From contig JAVUNC010000019.1 of the NCBI GenBank assembly GCA_032173965.1, forward strand, positions 10,217,234 to 10,281,233: a DNA stretch of 64,000 nt, in the 5' to 3' direction. Under the pieces are notes generated by a model. It made no database searches and was not told where the DNA came from. It saw only the letters and a program-made list of their open reading frames with translations. The translations under genes were made by a program, and so were the position numbers. This stretch comes from Sitta carolinensis. Its lineage: Eukaryota; Chordata; Aves; Passeriformes; Sittidae. This document shows, in pieces, positions 34,792 to 46,100 of this stretch (position 1 is its first letter; every line of letters begins with the position of its first letter).

Positions 34792-34799
34792 GAGGAGCC

Positions 34800-34948
34800 A
34801 AAGGTTATGGAGTCTCCCTCACTAGAAGTACTCAAGAACAGTCTGGACACAGTCCTGTGCCATGTCCTTTGGATGACCCTGCTTGAGCAGGGATGTTGGA
34901 CCACATTGCCCACTGTTTCCTTCTAAGCTGACTCATCCTGGGATTCTG
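34800..34948 (+). mobile_element. CR1 LINE 3' end, 5'-truncated
   Basis: ATGGAGTCTCCCTCACTAGA, then 'actcaagaacagtctggacacagtcctgtg', 'gaccctgcttgagcagg', 'gttggaccacattg', and a terminal TCCTGGGATTCTG. This is the CR1 3' region with its ATTCTG-type end. It begins directly after the end of duplicate copy 1. Confidence 0.85.
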
Positions 34949-37900
34949 AACTGTGGTCCACAAACACCACAGCACTGTGGCTGAGCTCTTAACAATGAAA
35001 CACCTGATCCATGCAGCTATTCCTACAGGAGCTGCACACAACTCCCCAGTAAACTGCAGAGAAATGAAAGCTTCTTTGTCCTTGCCTTGTTGTCATGTTC
35101 ATCAAAGCCTAATTATTAGCCAGCTGTGAATCTTAGAAGGAATTTTTTTTCCCAATATTCACAATTTTATTTTTTCTCCTCATGTTTACATATTTTAATT
35201 ATTCCTGTTCAAATTAATCTAGTGCATTAGGTCTGTTTTTTACAGACACGTCTTACATAAGATTGCTGGGAGAATGTTGTGCAAGTCTTTGTGAACAGTT
35301 CCATTGGTAAGTGTTGTCCTCCTTGGTGGTGAGACCTATTCTTTGCTATTCACTCCACCCTCTTAAGATTCCTTTTTAAGGCTTGTGCTGGTGACATTTT
35401 ACAGCTCTGTGTAATCCACTGTGTTAGGTGCAGTGATCTCCTGTGGCTTTCTGTCTTCTTGCTTGGATGGCTGAAACTTTTGAACTGGAGCAAGCTGACA
35501 GCAGCTACTGGATACAAAGCAGTTGCCTCACTCACAAATAACCACTTCTTTGAGTAAAAATACTGCTCTGAAAGTGACTCTTGTGCACTTGAGCATGCTG
35601 AAACCTGAAGGATGGATAACTATAAATGTGGGCTGCAGCACACCCTGTAGATTAACTGTATGATAATTAAATAATGATCGTTGATGCAGTAATCTTATTT
35701 ATGTTGACAAAACATACTCTTCTGAATGTTTTTGAGTGGGATGGTCTTTTTGCTGGATGTGCATGCGTAGAGCAGAGAGTGAGCAACTGGTAGATGAATT
35801 TTGAGTTTATTCACTATTTCACTTCCTTCTTGAGGGAAAAACCTTAGTGGCCAAGTATCCCAGTTTGTCTGGCAGGGGTGACTGGTTTTGTTTGCGAGCT
35901 ACCTTGATGATTCCTCTCGCAATTGTTAAACACAATAGGTGTCCCTGCCTCTTCCCATGCTTCAAATCCAACAAGCACAATGTAGAAAAGAGTTTAAGTC
36001 CTTCCTAATGAGAAGCAGTGAGGAATCCTGCTGGCAAGTCAGCCCCTTGAGAACAGATTGTTCTCTGCACTCAGATGTTTTATAGATCCAAGTCTTGCTT
36101 TCCCATTCCCTGCAATAAAGTCTTAACCAGGCAGAGTTTTGTGCTCTGAAATTCTGGGCAGACAGGAACTGTAACCACCTCAAAACTTAAAACAGAGGTT
36201 GTACCTCTGGTTGTATGTGGGGATTGTGAAAATATCCAGGCTATGCACCATTGATTTTTCTTCCAATGAGAAATCTTTTACTTGACAGCACAACAGTTGT
36301 CTCTTAAAAACAAAACAACAAAACCAAACAAAACAACAAACACACCTCCCCAACCCCAGAATGAAAAAAACAAAGCAGTTGCATCTGTCTCTGCAGTGCC
36401 CTGCAATCCAAAGCAGTCTGGCATCTCGCTTGGCTCTGCTAGGATGATAGCAGAGGAGCTGACTTGAGCCAATGAAAACTTGAGGTCCTGGATGGCCTTT
36501 TAATTGTGTGTTCTTGCAAGGATTAGGGATTTGTAGTCTTGCTCTCGTAAAAGGGCCTTCATCATAAATATGTGTAGTTAAAGCGTGATACCACACAGAG
36601 TGAACACTCAAATTTGTGCTATGCCCTGAAGCCCTTGGACTTTGAGATAGTGAAGTTACACTACAGGCTGTTGCCAAGGGAGGAAAAAATTATTTGATTT
36701 ATGGAGAGAACAAGTGTGGCGTGACTGAACCAACTCCTGGGGAACTTGGGGGAACTATGCATGGACATGGTGCTGCTGCAGAGGAACTGCTTTCCTCTCT
36801 CCGCTTCCAGGGATCTGCACAGCCTCCAAGCTCGACTCTGTATCCCAGTCTACTATCCCAGCAGGCTGCTGGAGGGTCACTTTCAGCACACCACACAAAC
36901 ATACACTTCATTTAAGGCTTCTTCTTAGTCATGTGAAGTCACTGGTATTCCTCAAAAACTAAGATTAAACACATACTCCATGCTTTGGATTGGATTGGAG
37001 ACCAAGGACAGAACTAATTTTCTTGTCAGCTATGAACAAAACAATTCCTGGGGAAGAAAAAAACATCTAATAAAACTAATGAAATCTTACACACCAAAGC
37101 TATTTCTCCTGTGGGCTGATGTAAACAAATATATAAGATGAAGAATATGGGAGAAAAGAGAATGGCCAAATTATTCTTAGTAAATACAAGCTAATGTGGC
37201 CATCAAAGGCACCAGACTGCAGAAAATCTCTGGTGATAATTTTGAATATATGGTATTGCTGTGCTGGTATTTATATTACTCAGAGTAAAAAAAGGATGCT
37301 GCAGCAGAGGGATTTTTTGATAAAATTCCAAGTGCACCAGTATTTCACTTAAACCAGCACCCACTTTTCGTGCCATGGCTTCACTGTTTCAGTTGCACAA
37401 TCTGATCATAACTGATTGCATGCAGTTATTTCAAATACAGCTTTTCCTGCTGCCAATTTCTGTTTACTGCTTGTGTGTAAAAAATAATGCCTCCCCTCAT
37501 GGACATAAGGGCAGATTAACAGCAGTGACTACTAAGCAGATGTCTGCAAGTGAATACCCATTTCTTAGAGGCAGATTATCTTCTCTACTGGCATAAGGGA
37601 AAGGGATTCAAAGCAGGTGCTGCTGTCATCCCAAAAGTGATGTGAGCAGCCTGGGGCTCAGCAGAGAGCTGTGTAGATCCTGAATTGCCTTCTGCAGGGT
37701 GATAATCACTGACCTACTTGAGATCAGTGGTGAGAGATGTTTGGCACTTAATTCCTAAAAGTGACCACCAATGACTGAACTGCCCTCAGTGCTACCTGCA
37801 CTTCTTTTCTGTTAATTGCTTTTTCTGTTCCCAAGAAATCGAAGGCTGTGCTTTCAAGAGAGCTCAACACGCAGACTGAGAGCCTGTTTCCCAACAGCTC

Positions 37901-38547
37901 TGTTCCCACTGAATTGCCCAAAGGGTGCACTCAGCACTAAGTACTAAGCTTATTTAGGCAGTCTTTGAACTTGAGAGGGGGGGTCTTTACTAATCCAGTT
38001 GTACTGCCAGCACAGAAATATGTTCAGAGAAGCCCTTTGGTGCCCTTGAAGCCTCCCATGTTTTTTAGCTGAGCAATCACCTTGCAGCCCATCCAGAAAA
38101 GCCACTACTGGCTTTTGGCTTGTGGCAAGCACTTGCCAGAATGTGAGGACATGTGTACACGCAGAAGCGATGTGGCTGTGTCCCATTTCATTGGGCACTG
38201 TCAAATCAGCTGTCTGGATTTCAGAGGCCACCCTTTTGAAGCTGAGAGACAAGACAGAGACCTGGTTTTCTTTGCATGGACAAGTCATGGCATTGCCTCC
38301 ATTCCTCTCCTGAAAAAGAATGTCTCTGCGTGCCAGAGCAGGGAGTGGTGACCAAGTCTCAAAGGCAGGCAGAGACTCTATTTCTCCCACCATCAGTGAA
38401 GAAGCTGTTATGGGATGGGATCATTTTCATAAGCAGAGGACACTCTTCTACTGCAGTGAAATAGTTTTGCCTTTGGTATTGAATCATTCTCTGGTCCATC
38501 TCATACACTGCTGCCTGCCTTGGTCAAGAGGCCTTTTTTTTGTGAGC
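34949..38547. other. Intergenic sequence between the two duplicate copies
   Basis: No gene is recognised. An A/C-rich low-complexity tract lies at 36306-36343. The longest ORF here (minus strand, about 36180-36677) runs through that tract and is not protein-like. Confidence 0.6.
36306..36343 (+). repeat. A-rich (AAAAC)-type simple repeat
   Basis: Repeated AAAAC, AAC and AAACC units over about 38 bp. Confidence 0.8.
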
Positions 38548-39054
38548 CCCTGGGACTCATGTGAACATATGCAAACCCTGCATTTGGTTCTGGCTGCCAG
38601 TTTGACAGAGGAAAACTGGGAAATCTAACCTTTATGATTAATGTGTTTTAAAAAGGAGTAAAAAGGCAGATTAGAAAGGAATTTAGAGTGTATTGGGTTT
38701 GAGATATTTCAAAGGCAATCTCCTACCTGTAGGGAGCATGATTATTTTTCAGGCTCTGAGGTTTGCTCTCTCATTACTGAGTGACGACAAAAGCCGTTGT
38801 TCCTCCTGCAGGCCCCGTTTCCGTGCGAGAGCCGTGCAGAGATTAGAGCTCTGCAGGCTGTGCTTTCCAGCCCTGCAGGAACCAGCCAAAGGCTGTTATC
38901 TTTAGACAAATGCAGCGAGCAGGCCTGGAGGGAGGCACTCAGATAATGTGCGAGGGGCTGCCACAATGGAGGTTTTCTGGGAAGTTCAACCAAACTCTGG
39001 AAGTGTGTTCAGAGAGTTGCCCTGTGTACACGTTAGCAATTGCCAAAGGGAGAA
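38548..39054 (+). repeat. Duplicated 0.5 kb block, copy 2
   Basis: This is the direct-repeat partner of 34268-34791. It has the same boundaries (CCCTGGGACTCATG at left, CAAAGGGAGAA at right), different outer flanks and no CR1 at its right edge. Confidence 0.92.
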
Positions 39055-40050
39055 ATCTCCACATTTAAAGATGCACTTTCCATTAAGAACACAAGCCCAG
39101 AGTTAATTTTTGTGCCACGAAAACTGCCCTGTGGACATGGCCCACAGCAATACTACCCATTGATGTGGGCCATCCAACTTCCATCTGCCATTTCTGTTGT
39201 CCATGTCTTTACGGGCTGGATCCTACAAATCTTACCAATGAATTCAAGAGGGCATTTTATCTTTCAGTGCCACAGACACAGAGCTGTCCATATAACTCTC
39301 CAACTGGACAGTGACCTGGCTGACTGTACCTCACAGGATCTCTGTGCCCATACAGGTAGCAACAAGCTTTGACTGGAAGCTACAGAACATTGATTTGAAG
39401 GATTTTCTGCACATAAGCACATATTGTAATGGCTAGAGTTGTAAAAGTGTGACTTTCATGTTTGACAACTATATTTTGAAAGGTGAAAGAGATGAGGGAC
39501 ATCAAGAGAAAGCGCAAGGGTTGCAGCAATTGTCTGGAGAAATTAGTAAGCCTGGTATGATGAAAAGCTCACCACTCCTGAGTGAAATTGAAACACAGAC
39601 AAAAAGGTAGATGAAAATATGTTGGATATTGCTCAAATATCAACCACAAAAGAAGATATTAAACTACTGTTTTTGTAGTTATACTGATGACACACAGGAT
39701 TACAAACTTTTGCAATGTTATCATGAGTCTTCTGCTGCTTGGTAAATTCTTTACCAGCTTTTTTGTTTATCTGGTTATTCTTGAATTTCTGTTTTATTTT
39801 TTTTAAAAACATACCTCTCATAGACCAAGATAGTTGCCCCCTTCAGAAACAAACAAAATGCAGCTCTATTTCATGAACCAGGTGCTCTTTATTCATCACC
39901 CCTGGAACATAATTTTTTTGCCAAGCCTTTTTTTCTCCTCATAATTGCTTTGTTTCAAGTCCTGGTTTTATGGGGTTTGGACTGGCAATAGTCAACAAAG
40001 GCAGCTTGTTTCTGTCTGGGTGTCTGCAGGTGATTTTGGTGGTGTCATTG
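39055..40050. other. Intergenic sequence
   Basis: No gene or repeat is recognised. The sequence is AT-rich and ORFs are short. Confidence 0.6.
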
Positions 40051-40154
40051 TAGGTCTTTGAGCAGCCTGGTCTAGTGGAAATTATCCCTTCCTGTGGCAG
40101 GGGGGTTGGAGTGAAATGATCTTCGAGGTCCCTTCTAGCCCAAGCCATTGTATG
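40051..40154 (+). mobile_element. CR1 LINE 3' end fragment
   Basis: Carries 'ctttgagcagcctggtctag', 'ggcaggggggttgga', 'atgatcttcgaggtcccttc' and a degenerate 'ccattgtatg' end. These are successive blocks of the CR1 3' region. It lies 0.7 kb upstream of the cystatin promoter. Confidence 0.85.
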
Positions 40155-40857
40155 TTTATTTCTCTCTCTACAAGAGCAGCCCCAATGTCCTGTCAGTGTT
40201 GATAGCTCAGCTTGTTGCCAGCTACAGGGATTTTTCCATGCTGGATATTGCTGGCATACAGGCAGTATTTCCAGTCAGCAGATGTGCTCTTTCCATTACA
40301 AGGCAAGCTGTGGGTATTGAGGTGCAAAACCTCCTCCTCTCTCAGCCTAACAACTCCACCAGACCTTAAATCTCACCGGAGCTGGCTCCCTCACGCTATA
40401 TTAAGTCCTGTCTTTCCAAACTTAGGGTTCCTGCTGGGACGAGGGAGATAATGTTGGTGTTTACGGGAGCAGACGGGAAGCCATCCGTCTGGAAAGCTGC
40501 CTCGGCCCCTCGAAGCGTAGGTGAGGCAACACCAGCGCTGCGGAGGCAGAGGTAGGAAATTACTCAAGGTGTTTTGTGCTGGGAACAACACCGGTAGCTT
40601 AAAATGCTCTGTGGGTTTTGTTTTCCTTTTGCAGTAGAGGGAAATAAGCACAAGAATAACCCACGAGGAGGCAGAGTCTGGAAAAAGCCTCCAGCTTCCC
40701 GTGCGGGAATGCATCATCCTCATCCTCCTCCTTCTCCTCCGCTCTGCCTGACCCTGTGGAAGTCCTCGGCCAACGCCGCCGGGGCCGCAGGGTCCCGGCC
40801 GGGCCGGGCCGGGCGGGGCTCGGCCCCAAACACCGCCCGCCCGGCCCGCCCCATGCC

Positions 40858-40864
40858 TTTAAAA
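40858..40864 (+). promoter_or_regulatory. CST3: TATA-like element TTTAAAA of the cystatin promoter
   Basis: It lies 39-45 bases upstream of the chosen start codon, in a CpG island. The upstream ATG at 40864 overlaps it and would then be outside the mRNA. Confidence 0.35.
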
Positions 40865-40902
40865 TGGCGGCGGCCGAGAGGGGGAGCCGGCAGAGCGCAG
40901 CC

Positions 40903-41142
40903 ATGGCGGCCGGCAGAGCGTCCGTGCTGGTGCTGCTGGCGGCGGCCCTGCTCTTCTTCGCCGGTGCCGTGCGGGGCGGCTCGATCCGCCCGCGGCTCAT
41001 AGGCGGCCCGCAGCCCATCGACAACCCCGAGAACGATGAGGGGCTGGAGCGGGCTCTGCAGTTCGCCATGACGGCGTACAACAGGGCCAGCAACGACATG
41101 TACTCCAGCCGGGTGGTGCGGATCATCAGCGCCGAGAAGCAG
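40903..41142 (+). CDS. CST3: Cystatin exon 1
   Basis: Encodes the signal peptide, the N-terminal inhibitory Gly, the alpha-helix (ENDEGLERALQFAMTAYNRA) and the Q of QIVAG. The donor is GTGAGC. Confidence 0.93.
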
Positions 41143-42828
41143 GTGAGCGGCCGGGGGGCGGCACTCGCTGTTAGGGGGCTGGGAACGGGGCAGGCACATT
41201 CCTCTGGAGAAAGGGCTGACCGCGATCCCGGGCGCCTCGGCAAGCTGTCGGGTTTCTCCCCACAGAAGGTGAATAAAAGCGCTTTTTTCTGTCTTGGTTT
41301 CTCTCAGTCTGAGTGACCTTGAGTGCTGCGCGCTGTGGAAGGAGCCAGTGGCATCCCTGCGCTGCTCATGAGTTACCACATGTCTCTGTTTATTGCCAAG
41401 GAAGCTGCGTTGTGGGACATGTTTACTTGGATTTTGTTTCCTGGTTTTAAGGGGGTGCCGAGTGCCTCTTTCGTGGAGGTTGCTCCCTACAATTCCCTCT
41501 GTGCTTTCACAGTCTGTTTTCTATCATGTAACAGGAGCATTGCCTGCCTCTGCCAGGCTTCTCTCGCAGAGAGCCCTTCTCCGTGTGCTGTGAGTAAAGT
41601 TGCCTCTGCCGACCTGTCTTGTTGCAGATCGTGGCTGGAATCAAGTACATAATGGAAGTGGAGATTGCCCGGACAACTTGCACAAAGCCAGCAACTGATA
41701 TCCAGCACTGTGCTTTCCATGAGGAGCCCCAGATGGCCAAGGTAGGCTCCAGGGCACAGCCTGCTGACCCCCATCCCTCCCTGTTTCCAACTCCATCCCA
41801 CTGGCTGGTTTTGTGGTCAGCGTCCCCTGTCTGCCTCAGCCGACAGCAGAGCCCTTATGCCTTTATACTTAACAAGGCAAAGTAAGTCTTGCCCTTGCAG
41901 AACTTGTCTCGCTAGTTGATGTCAGAGAAGGCAGGGCCTTTTGGCTGTTTTGTAAGTGGGGTTCAGGCTGGATAGTGCATATCTTGGTCCTCTTAAGAAG
42001 TAGTCATGGTCTGGATCAGAAGGATATGTAGACAAAACTGCCAAGCCTACAGGTCTCCTGGCTCTCAGTCAGGGTCCTCAGTCCCACAGAATTCTCATCT
42101 CTTCTTTCCCATGGTGATGTAAACATGCTTGGGATGCTTTCCTGTGGGACTTGTGTTGCTGTGAATAGAGCTTTGGGCAAAGCACTGCCCAAAAGAAGCA
42201 GATCACCCCATCTCTCTGTCCCCACCAAACAGTTACAGAGGCACTTTTTAATGAGTAATTGAGCTTTTTGGGTGGGAGCACCAAACATGTCTGCCTTCAC
42301 GTGGCCTGAGTTTTTCCATAGTGCTTCATTCCTTCTGTTCATGGCAGCAACAGGATGTATGTGCCCTTTGTTCCTGCGTGTGTGAGAGGTGTAGCTGCAC
42401 TTAAGAGAAACACAAAATTGGTGTGTGCCATTATGGCAACTGCAATGATTTGACACAGGTACATGTGGCTTAGCTGTGCCTGTGGGCTTATGTTTGAGTA
42501 TTATCCATGCTGAAAGCTTTCCTCTGTGAATGGGTAAAGGATATAACCTGATCCTCAGCAGTGCTGACTGCTCAGCTTTATTTCTTAGGGTTTATTTAAG
42601 AGATGTGACTCATTCTGAGCATGGGAGTGCCGCTCCAGAATCTTTGTCTGGAGAGGGCAAATCTAGAGAGCCACAGGAGTGAAGAACAGTGGTAGATGAC
42701 ACTGTGTCATGCTTTTATCCTCCTAACTACTTTTTTCTTTCTCTCCTCAGCACACTATTTGCAAGTTTGTTGTGTTGAATGTTCCTTGGCGAAACCAAGT
42801 GGAGCTGCTGGAGAGCAAGTGCCAGTAA
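40903..42828 (+). CDS. CST3: Cystatin C-like secreted cysteine protease inhibitor (family 2 cystatin), three exons, complete
   Basis: The product tightly inhibits papain-family cathepsins and probably legumain in extracellular fluid. Exons: 40903-41142 (80 codons), 41628-41741 (38 codons) and 42751-42828 (25 codons plus TAA). All junctions are GT-AG and phase 0, the standard family 2 layout, giving 143 residues. Residues 1-25 form a signal peptide (hydrophobic VLVLLAAALLFFAGAV). The three inhibitory elements are intact: the N-terminal Gly (LIGGP, about 34-35), QIVAG at 80-84 (first hairpin, spanning the exon 1/2 junction), and Pro-Trp at 130-131. Four cysteines (98, 108, 122, 142) would form the two usual disulfides. 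ASND at 62-65 corresponds to the legumain-binding Asn site. The start at 40903 (GCAGCCATGG) is preferred over an in-frame ATG at 40864 because it gives a normal signal peptide. The closest known relative is chicken egg-white cystatin. Confidence 0.95.
41143..41627 (+). other. CST3: Cystatin intron 1
   Basis: This 485 bp phase-0 intron is CpG-rich at its 5' end. No other element is seen. Confidence 0.85.
41628..41741 (+). CDS. CST3: Cystatin exon 2
   Basis: The acceptor is TTGTTGCAG and the donor GTAGGC. It encodes IVAGIKYIMEVEIARTTC and continues through the first disulfide loop to QMAK. Confidence 0.93.
41742..42750 (+). other. CST3: Cystatin intron 2
   Basis: This is a 1.0 kb phase-0 intron. 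A long minus-strand ORF at 42016-42456 inside it is not protein-like. No repeat is recognised. Confidence 0.85.
42751..42828 (+). CDS. CST3: Cystatin exon 3
   Basis: The CTCTCCTCAG acceptor precedes HTICKFVVLNVPWRNQVELL and then ESKCQ-stop. It contains the second inhibitory hairpin (Pro-Trp) and the last disulfide. Confidence 0.93.
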   Translation, partial: HTICKFVVLNVPWRNQVELLESKCQ

Positions 42829-43120
42829 GCCTCCCTAGATTCCAGCAGAGACCAGCAACCAGTTGTTCACATTTAAAAGAAAAAGGCAATAACACAATTG
42901 AGATGGGCTTTATCAATGCCTGTAACTTGGCTACTGACGTATGCTTGTGCTATGCAAATTAAACCACATAACTTCACTTTTAAAGCACAGTATGATCTCA
43001 ACTTTTTCTTCTTTGGAATTACTATTTTAGAGCAGCTGTTTTGGTCTTCTACAACTTTCCTGATGAATTCACTCCAGTATCAGAATTCTTATTAAAACCC
43101 CTTGGTATCCATGTTAAGTG
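42829..43120 (+). other. CST3: Cystatin 3'UTR (end approximate)
   Basis: AT-rich sequence after the stop has ATTAAA hexamers at 42958-42963 and about 43091-43096. The first would give a UTR of about 150 nt and the second about 280 nt. Which is used cannot be told. Confidence 0.5.
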
Positions 43121-46100
43121 ACTACTGTAAACATAAAAAATTAATAATTGCCATGATGTGTGGTTTTCTTTGATCTGCTGTCTTGGAGGGAGGGTTTGAT
43201 TTTAGGTGTCACCTATGCTGTCTTTCCCAAAGAATGGGATGAGAAGGAATATTGGGTTCTGATCACAGAGGAGACAAACTGTGTCTGCTTGTCCCTTAGC
43301 CTGGCCTCTGGTTTTGATTAAAAGATATAAGCCTTACTGTTTTCACTCAAGGAACTCTGCTTTGGGAAACTCCTGAGCTTGCGAAGATTAGCTGAAGCTG
43401 GTCCTGAGACTGTAATGGTTTTGGATCCTGGCTGCTGTATTGTTCTGTTCTAAAGATGTAAGGAAGGAGGAGGCTCCCCTTGAAAAAAAATTACATTTTC
43501 AGGTAGTAGGGAAAGGTGCCAGGTCAAGAGAGCATTTTGGGAGTGGGTGGAGGTGCTGAGGTGAACAATGGGGATGCTTCTTGTTTTTTCACAGTCCTGA
43601 TAAAGTAGGAAATTCTCTTCTTGTATTTTTGTTTCCCTGTAACTCTCACCCATGGGTACAGTGACTCCAGCTCCTTTGGAGTGCATCTTCTGTGGGTTGT
43701 TCTTCCTCCCAGGGGAAATGCCACTTCGTGTCACTGCCAGGGTTTGCCAAGCTTTCAGTGAACTTAGGCAACACCTTGATTCGTTTTGTTGGGAGGATGG
43801 ACTGGTTGCCTGATACCAAAGATCTGCATCTGGATTGTGCTGAGATCCAATAGGAATAAACCCCTGTTTTCCCTCCTTGTTACCCCATTCTCAGTGCTCT
43901 GCATGAATGTGGCCTGTTTTTTCTTGCCAGCCAGGTCAGTGACTCTGCATGTTTCCATCTGCTGACCCTGGAAATCCTGGGTCAGGCTGCTCAGGTGCCC
44001 TCAGTTGTCCTTCTCTAATTCCTCAGTTTATACATGCTTATTCCCTGGCTTCCATCTACACAAACACAAGGCAGTGGTGAAGGGATTCCTTCATGCTGTA
44101 TGTGAGTTTGCCTCTGTTAAACTTCTTCCTTTTGGATGGAGGATGGGTAATTGCACAGGTCTCCTTCAAATAGAGTCTAAGAAGTGAAGGTGCAGGTAGA
44201 CATAATGAGGCATTTCCAGCACTTTGTTGTATTTATTAACCATCAGCTTAGATCAGCTGATGGAAAAAAGTGGCTGTGCCAGAGCAGATGAGAGTTTGAG
44301 TGTTAGGAGCCCCTGAGTCTGGAGGTGTTGCATTTTCCTGTTGAAATGCTGGTGACTAAGGGCATGAATGAATGATACAGATTACCCCATGCCCACAAGC
44401 TGCTGAGTGTCAGCCTTGGTGATTATCCCACCTGGAGAAGTGCCAGAAAAAGCCTGACCCAATTTAAACACCTTCCGCTGTGGGCTGTGTTACTTTGCAT
44501 TTGCAAGCAGGCTAAGAGCATTAGTGGAAGTTCCCCTGCCAAGAGCATTTTGCTTCTCAGGTCTTTTTGCTTGGCTGGCAGTGACTGGGCCAGCTGAACA
44601 CCGAGCTCTAATTTTTAGCTGCATTCTCTGCCTGACTTTCTCAAATGTTGGTGTGGCTGTGAGCAGGTGACCAGGGAAGGGCTTGTTTCATGTAGTCTCT
44701 TGCTTTGCTTTGCTTGCATCTGATAGATCAATTCTGGGGATACTCTTCCTGAAGCTTAATAGGGTCAGAGCTTTGCTGCTGCTACAGCTCACGAATTCAA
44801 GGCTTTTTCCTGGCTCTGGTTCTCAGGGACAGATTTAGGGCCAACCATGTGAGAAGCATAGCTTTCCTTAGCAATGCCTGCACTTGCAGGCCTGTGCTCA
44901 CATGGAGTTGTGGCTCCCAGCTCCTGGGTCATTTTTCTCTCCTCAGGCTGCTCCCTGGGTCATGGCCCTGCATGGTTTTTCTGAAATTCTTGAAGCTGTA
45001 TCAGCACTCCTGGCAGGCATGGACATTTCCCTGTGCACACAGCTGGAATGGCAATTTCCTGCAATTATGGAAGGAAATAACCATGTGAGGGTTCAGGTCA
45101 CCCTGCAGCCCTCAGCCTGGGCCACTCAGTGCTGTTGCTGATGTGAACTCAGGATGCATTCCTTAGCCTAAGGCATGGAGACTCCTCAGTGAGCATCTAA
45201 AGATGCTCGTTTGTTTGTATCCATTGTTAAAGTGCAATGCCTTAGAGTCCCTAGTGTGGATCCCTCAGAAGGTCAAATTTACCAACCAACCCCACATCCA
45301 GTTTTGACTTTTGGTGCTTTATCTCTTGACACAGGAGAGGGAAGACTTTTAAGTCCCTTTCCTCATGGGATGCAGTGGTCATAGTTTCTGCAATGGAGAT
45401 TGTTTCTGCAGGGTTGAGTAGGAAGGTGTCCTAAGCTGGATCACTGCTGGCAGTTCTGAGCCTTTCCATGACTCTTATCACTCAGCTTTGTTGGTGGCCT
45501 GCAGGAGAGAAGGTGACAGGGCAGATGCCTGTTTCTCCTCTCTGGGCAGCATTGTCCCAGCTGGGTGAGGAAGGGTGAGGTGGACTCTTCTTGAGTGAGA
45601 GGAGCAGTGAACCTGCAGGCTCCACAGTTAAAATCCCTTCTGAGTGTCTCCCTGCTGACCCTCTGGCACAGGTCACGGCTCACTGGGACATCAGATCCTG
45701 GGGCAGGACCCAGGGCTTGAGGCGACACATGCTAAAGCCTCTCTTCTGTGTCATCGCTCACTCACGGGGCATTGCCTGACCTCCATGAGCTGGTAGGATT
45801 TTGCAGCAGGCAAGAAAAGGAGAAGCTCAGCTGCTCATCCCTGTGATAAACTGGTGTAAGAGTACTGGGGTGTGTGCTGGACACTATTTTTAAGCTTTCT
45901 GGAGGCAGGTTGTGGGTGTGTGAGAGCATAGGGCTGATGATGGGGAAAACCTTTCCCTGTTTCCAGCTGGAGAAAATCCCCCAGTGGCTCATGATATCCT
46001 CACTGTACCATGCCTTGCTGGGTGGCACTGTCCTCTCCTCCCCATGAGCTGAGAAACTTCATACTTTGTGCCCTGCTAACTCTACCACTTTTCAGCATCC

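Larger units (their letters stand above)
40740..41200 (+). promoter_or_regulatory. CST3: CpG island / promoter of the cystatin gene
   Basis: The GC- and CpG-rich stretch spans exon 1. It has an Sp1-type GGGCGGGGC (40811-40819), further GC boxes on the opposite strand (CCGCCCGCCC, CCCGCCCC), and a TATA-like CTTTAAAATGG at 40857-40867. If the TATA-like element is used, transcription would start near 40885-40895, which leaves a very short leader before the ATG at 40903. Confidence 0.7.

Noticed and set aside
36180..36677. 165-codon minus-strand ORF
   Set aside because: It crosses the A/C-rich simple repeat (a Cys/Phe/Val-rich stretch results) and shows no recognisable domain.
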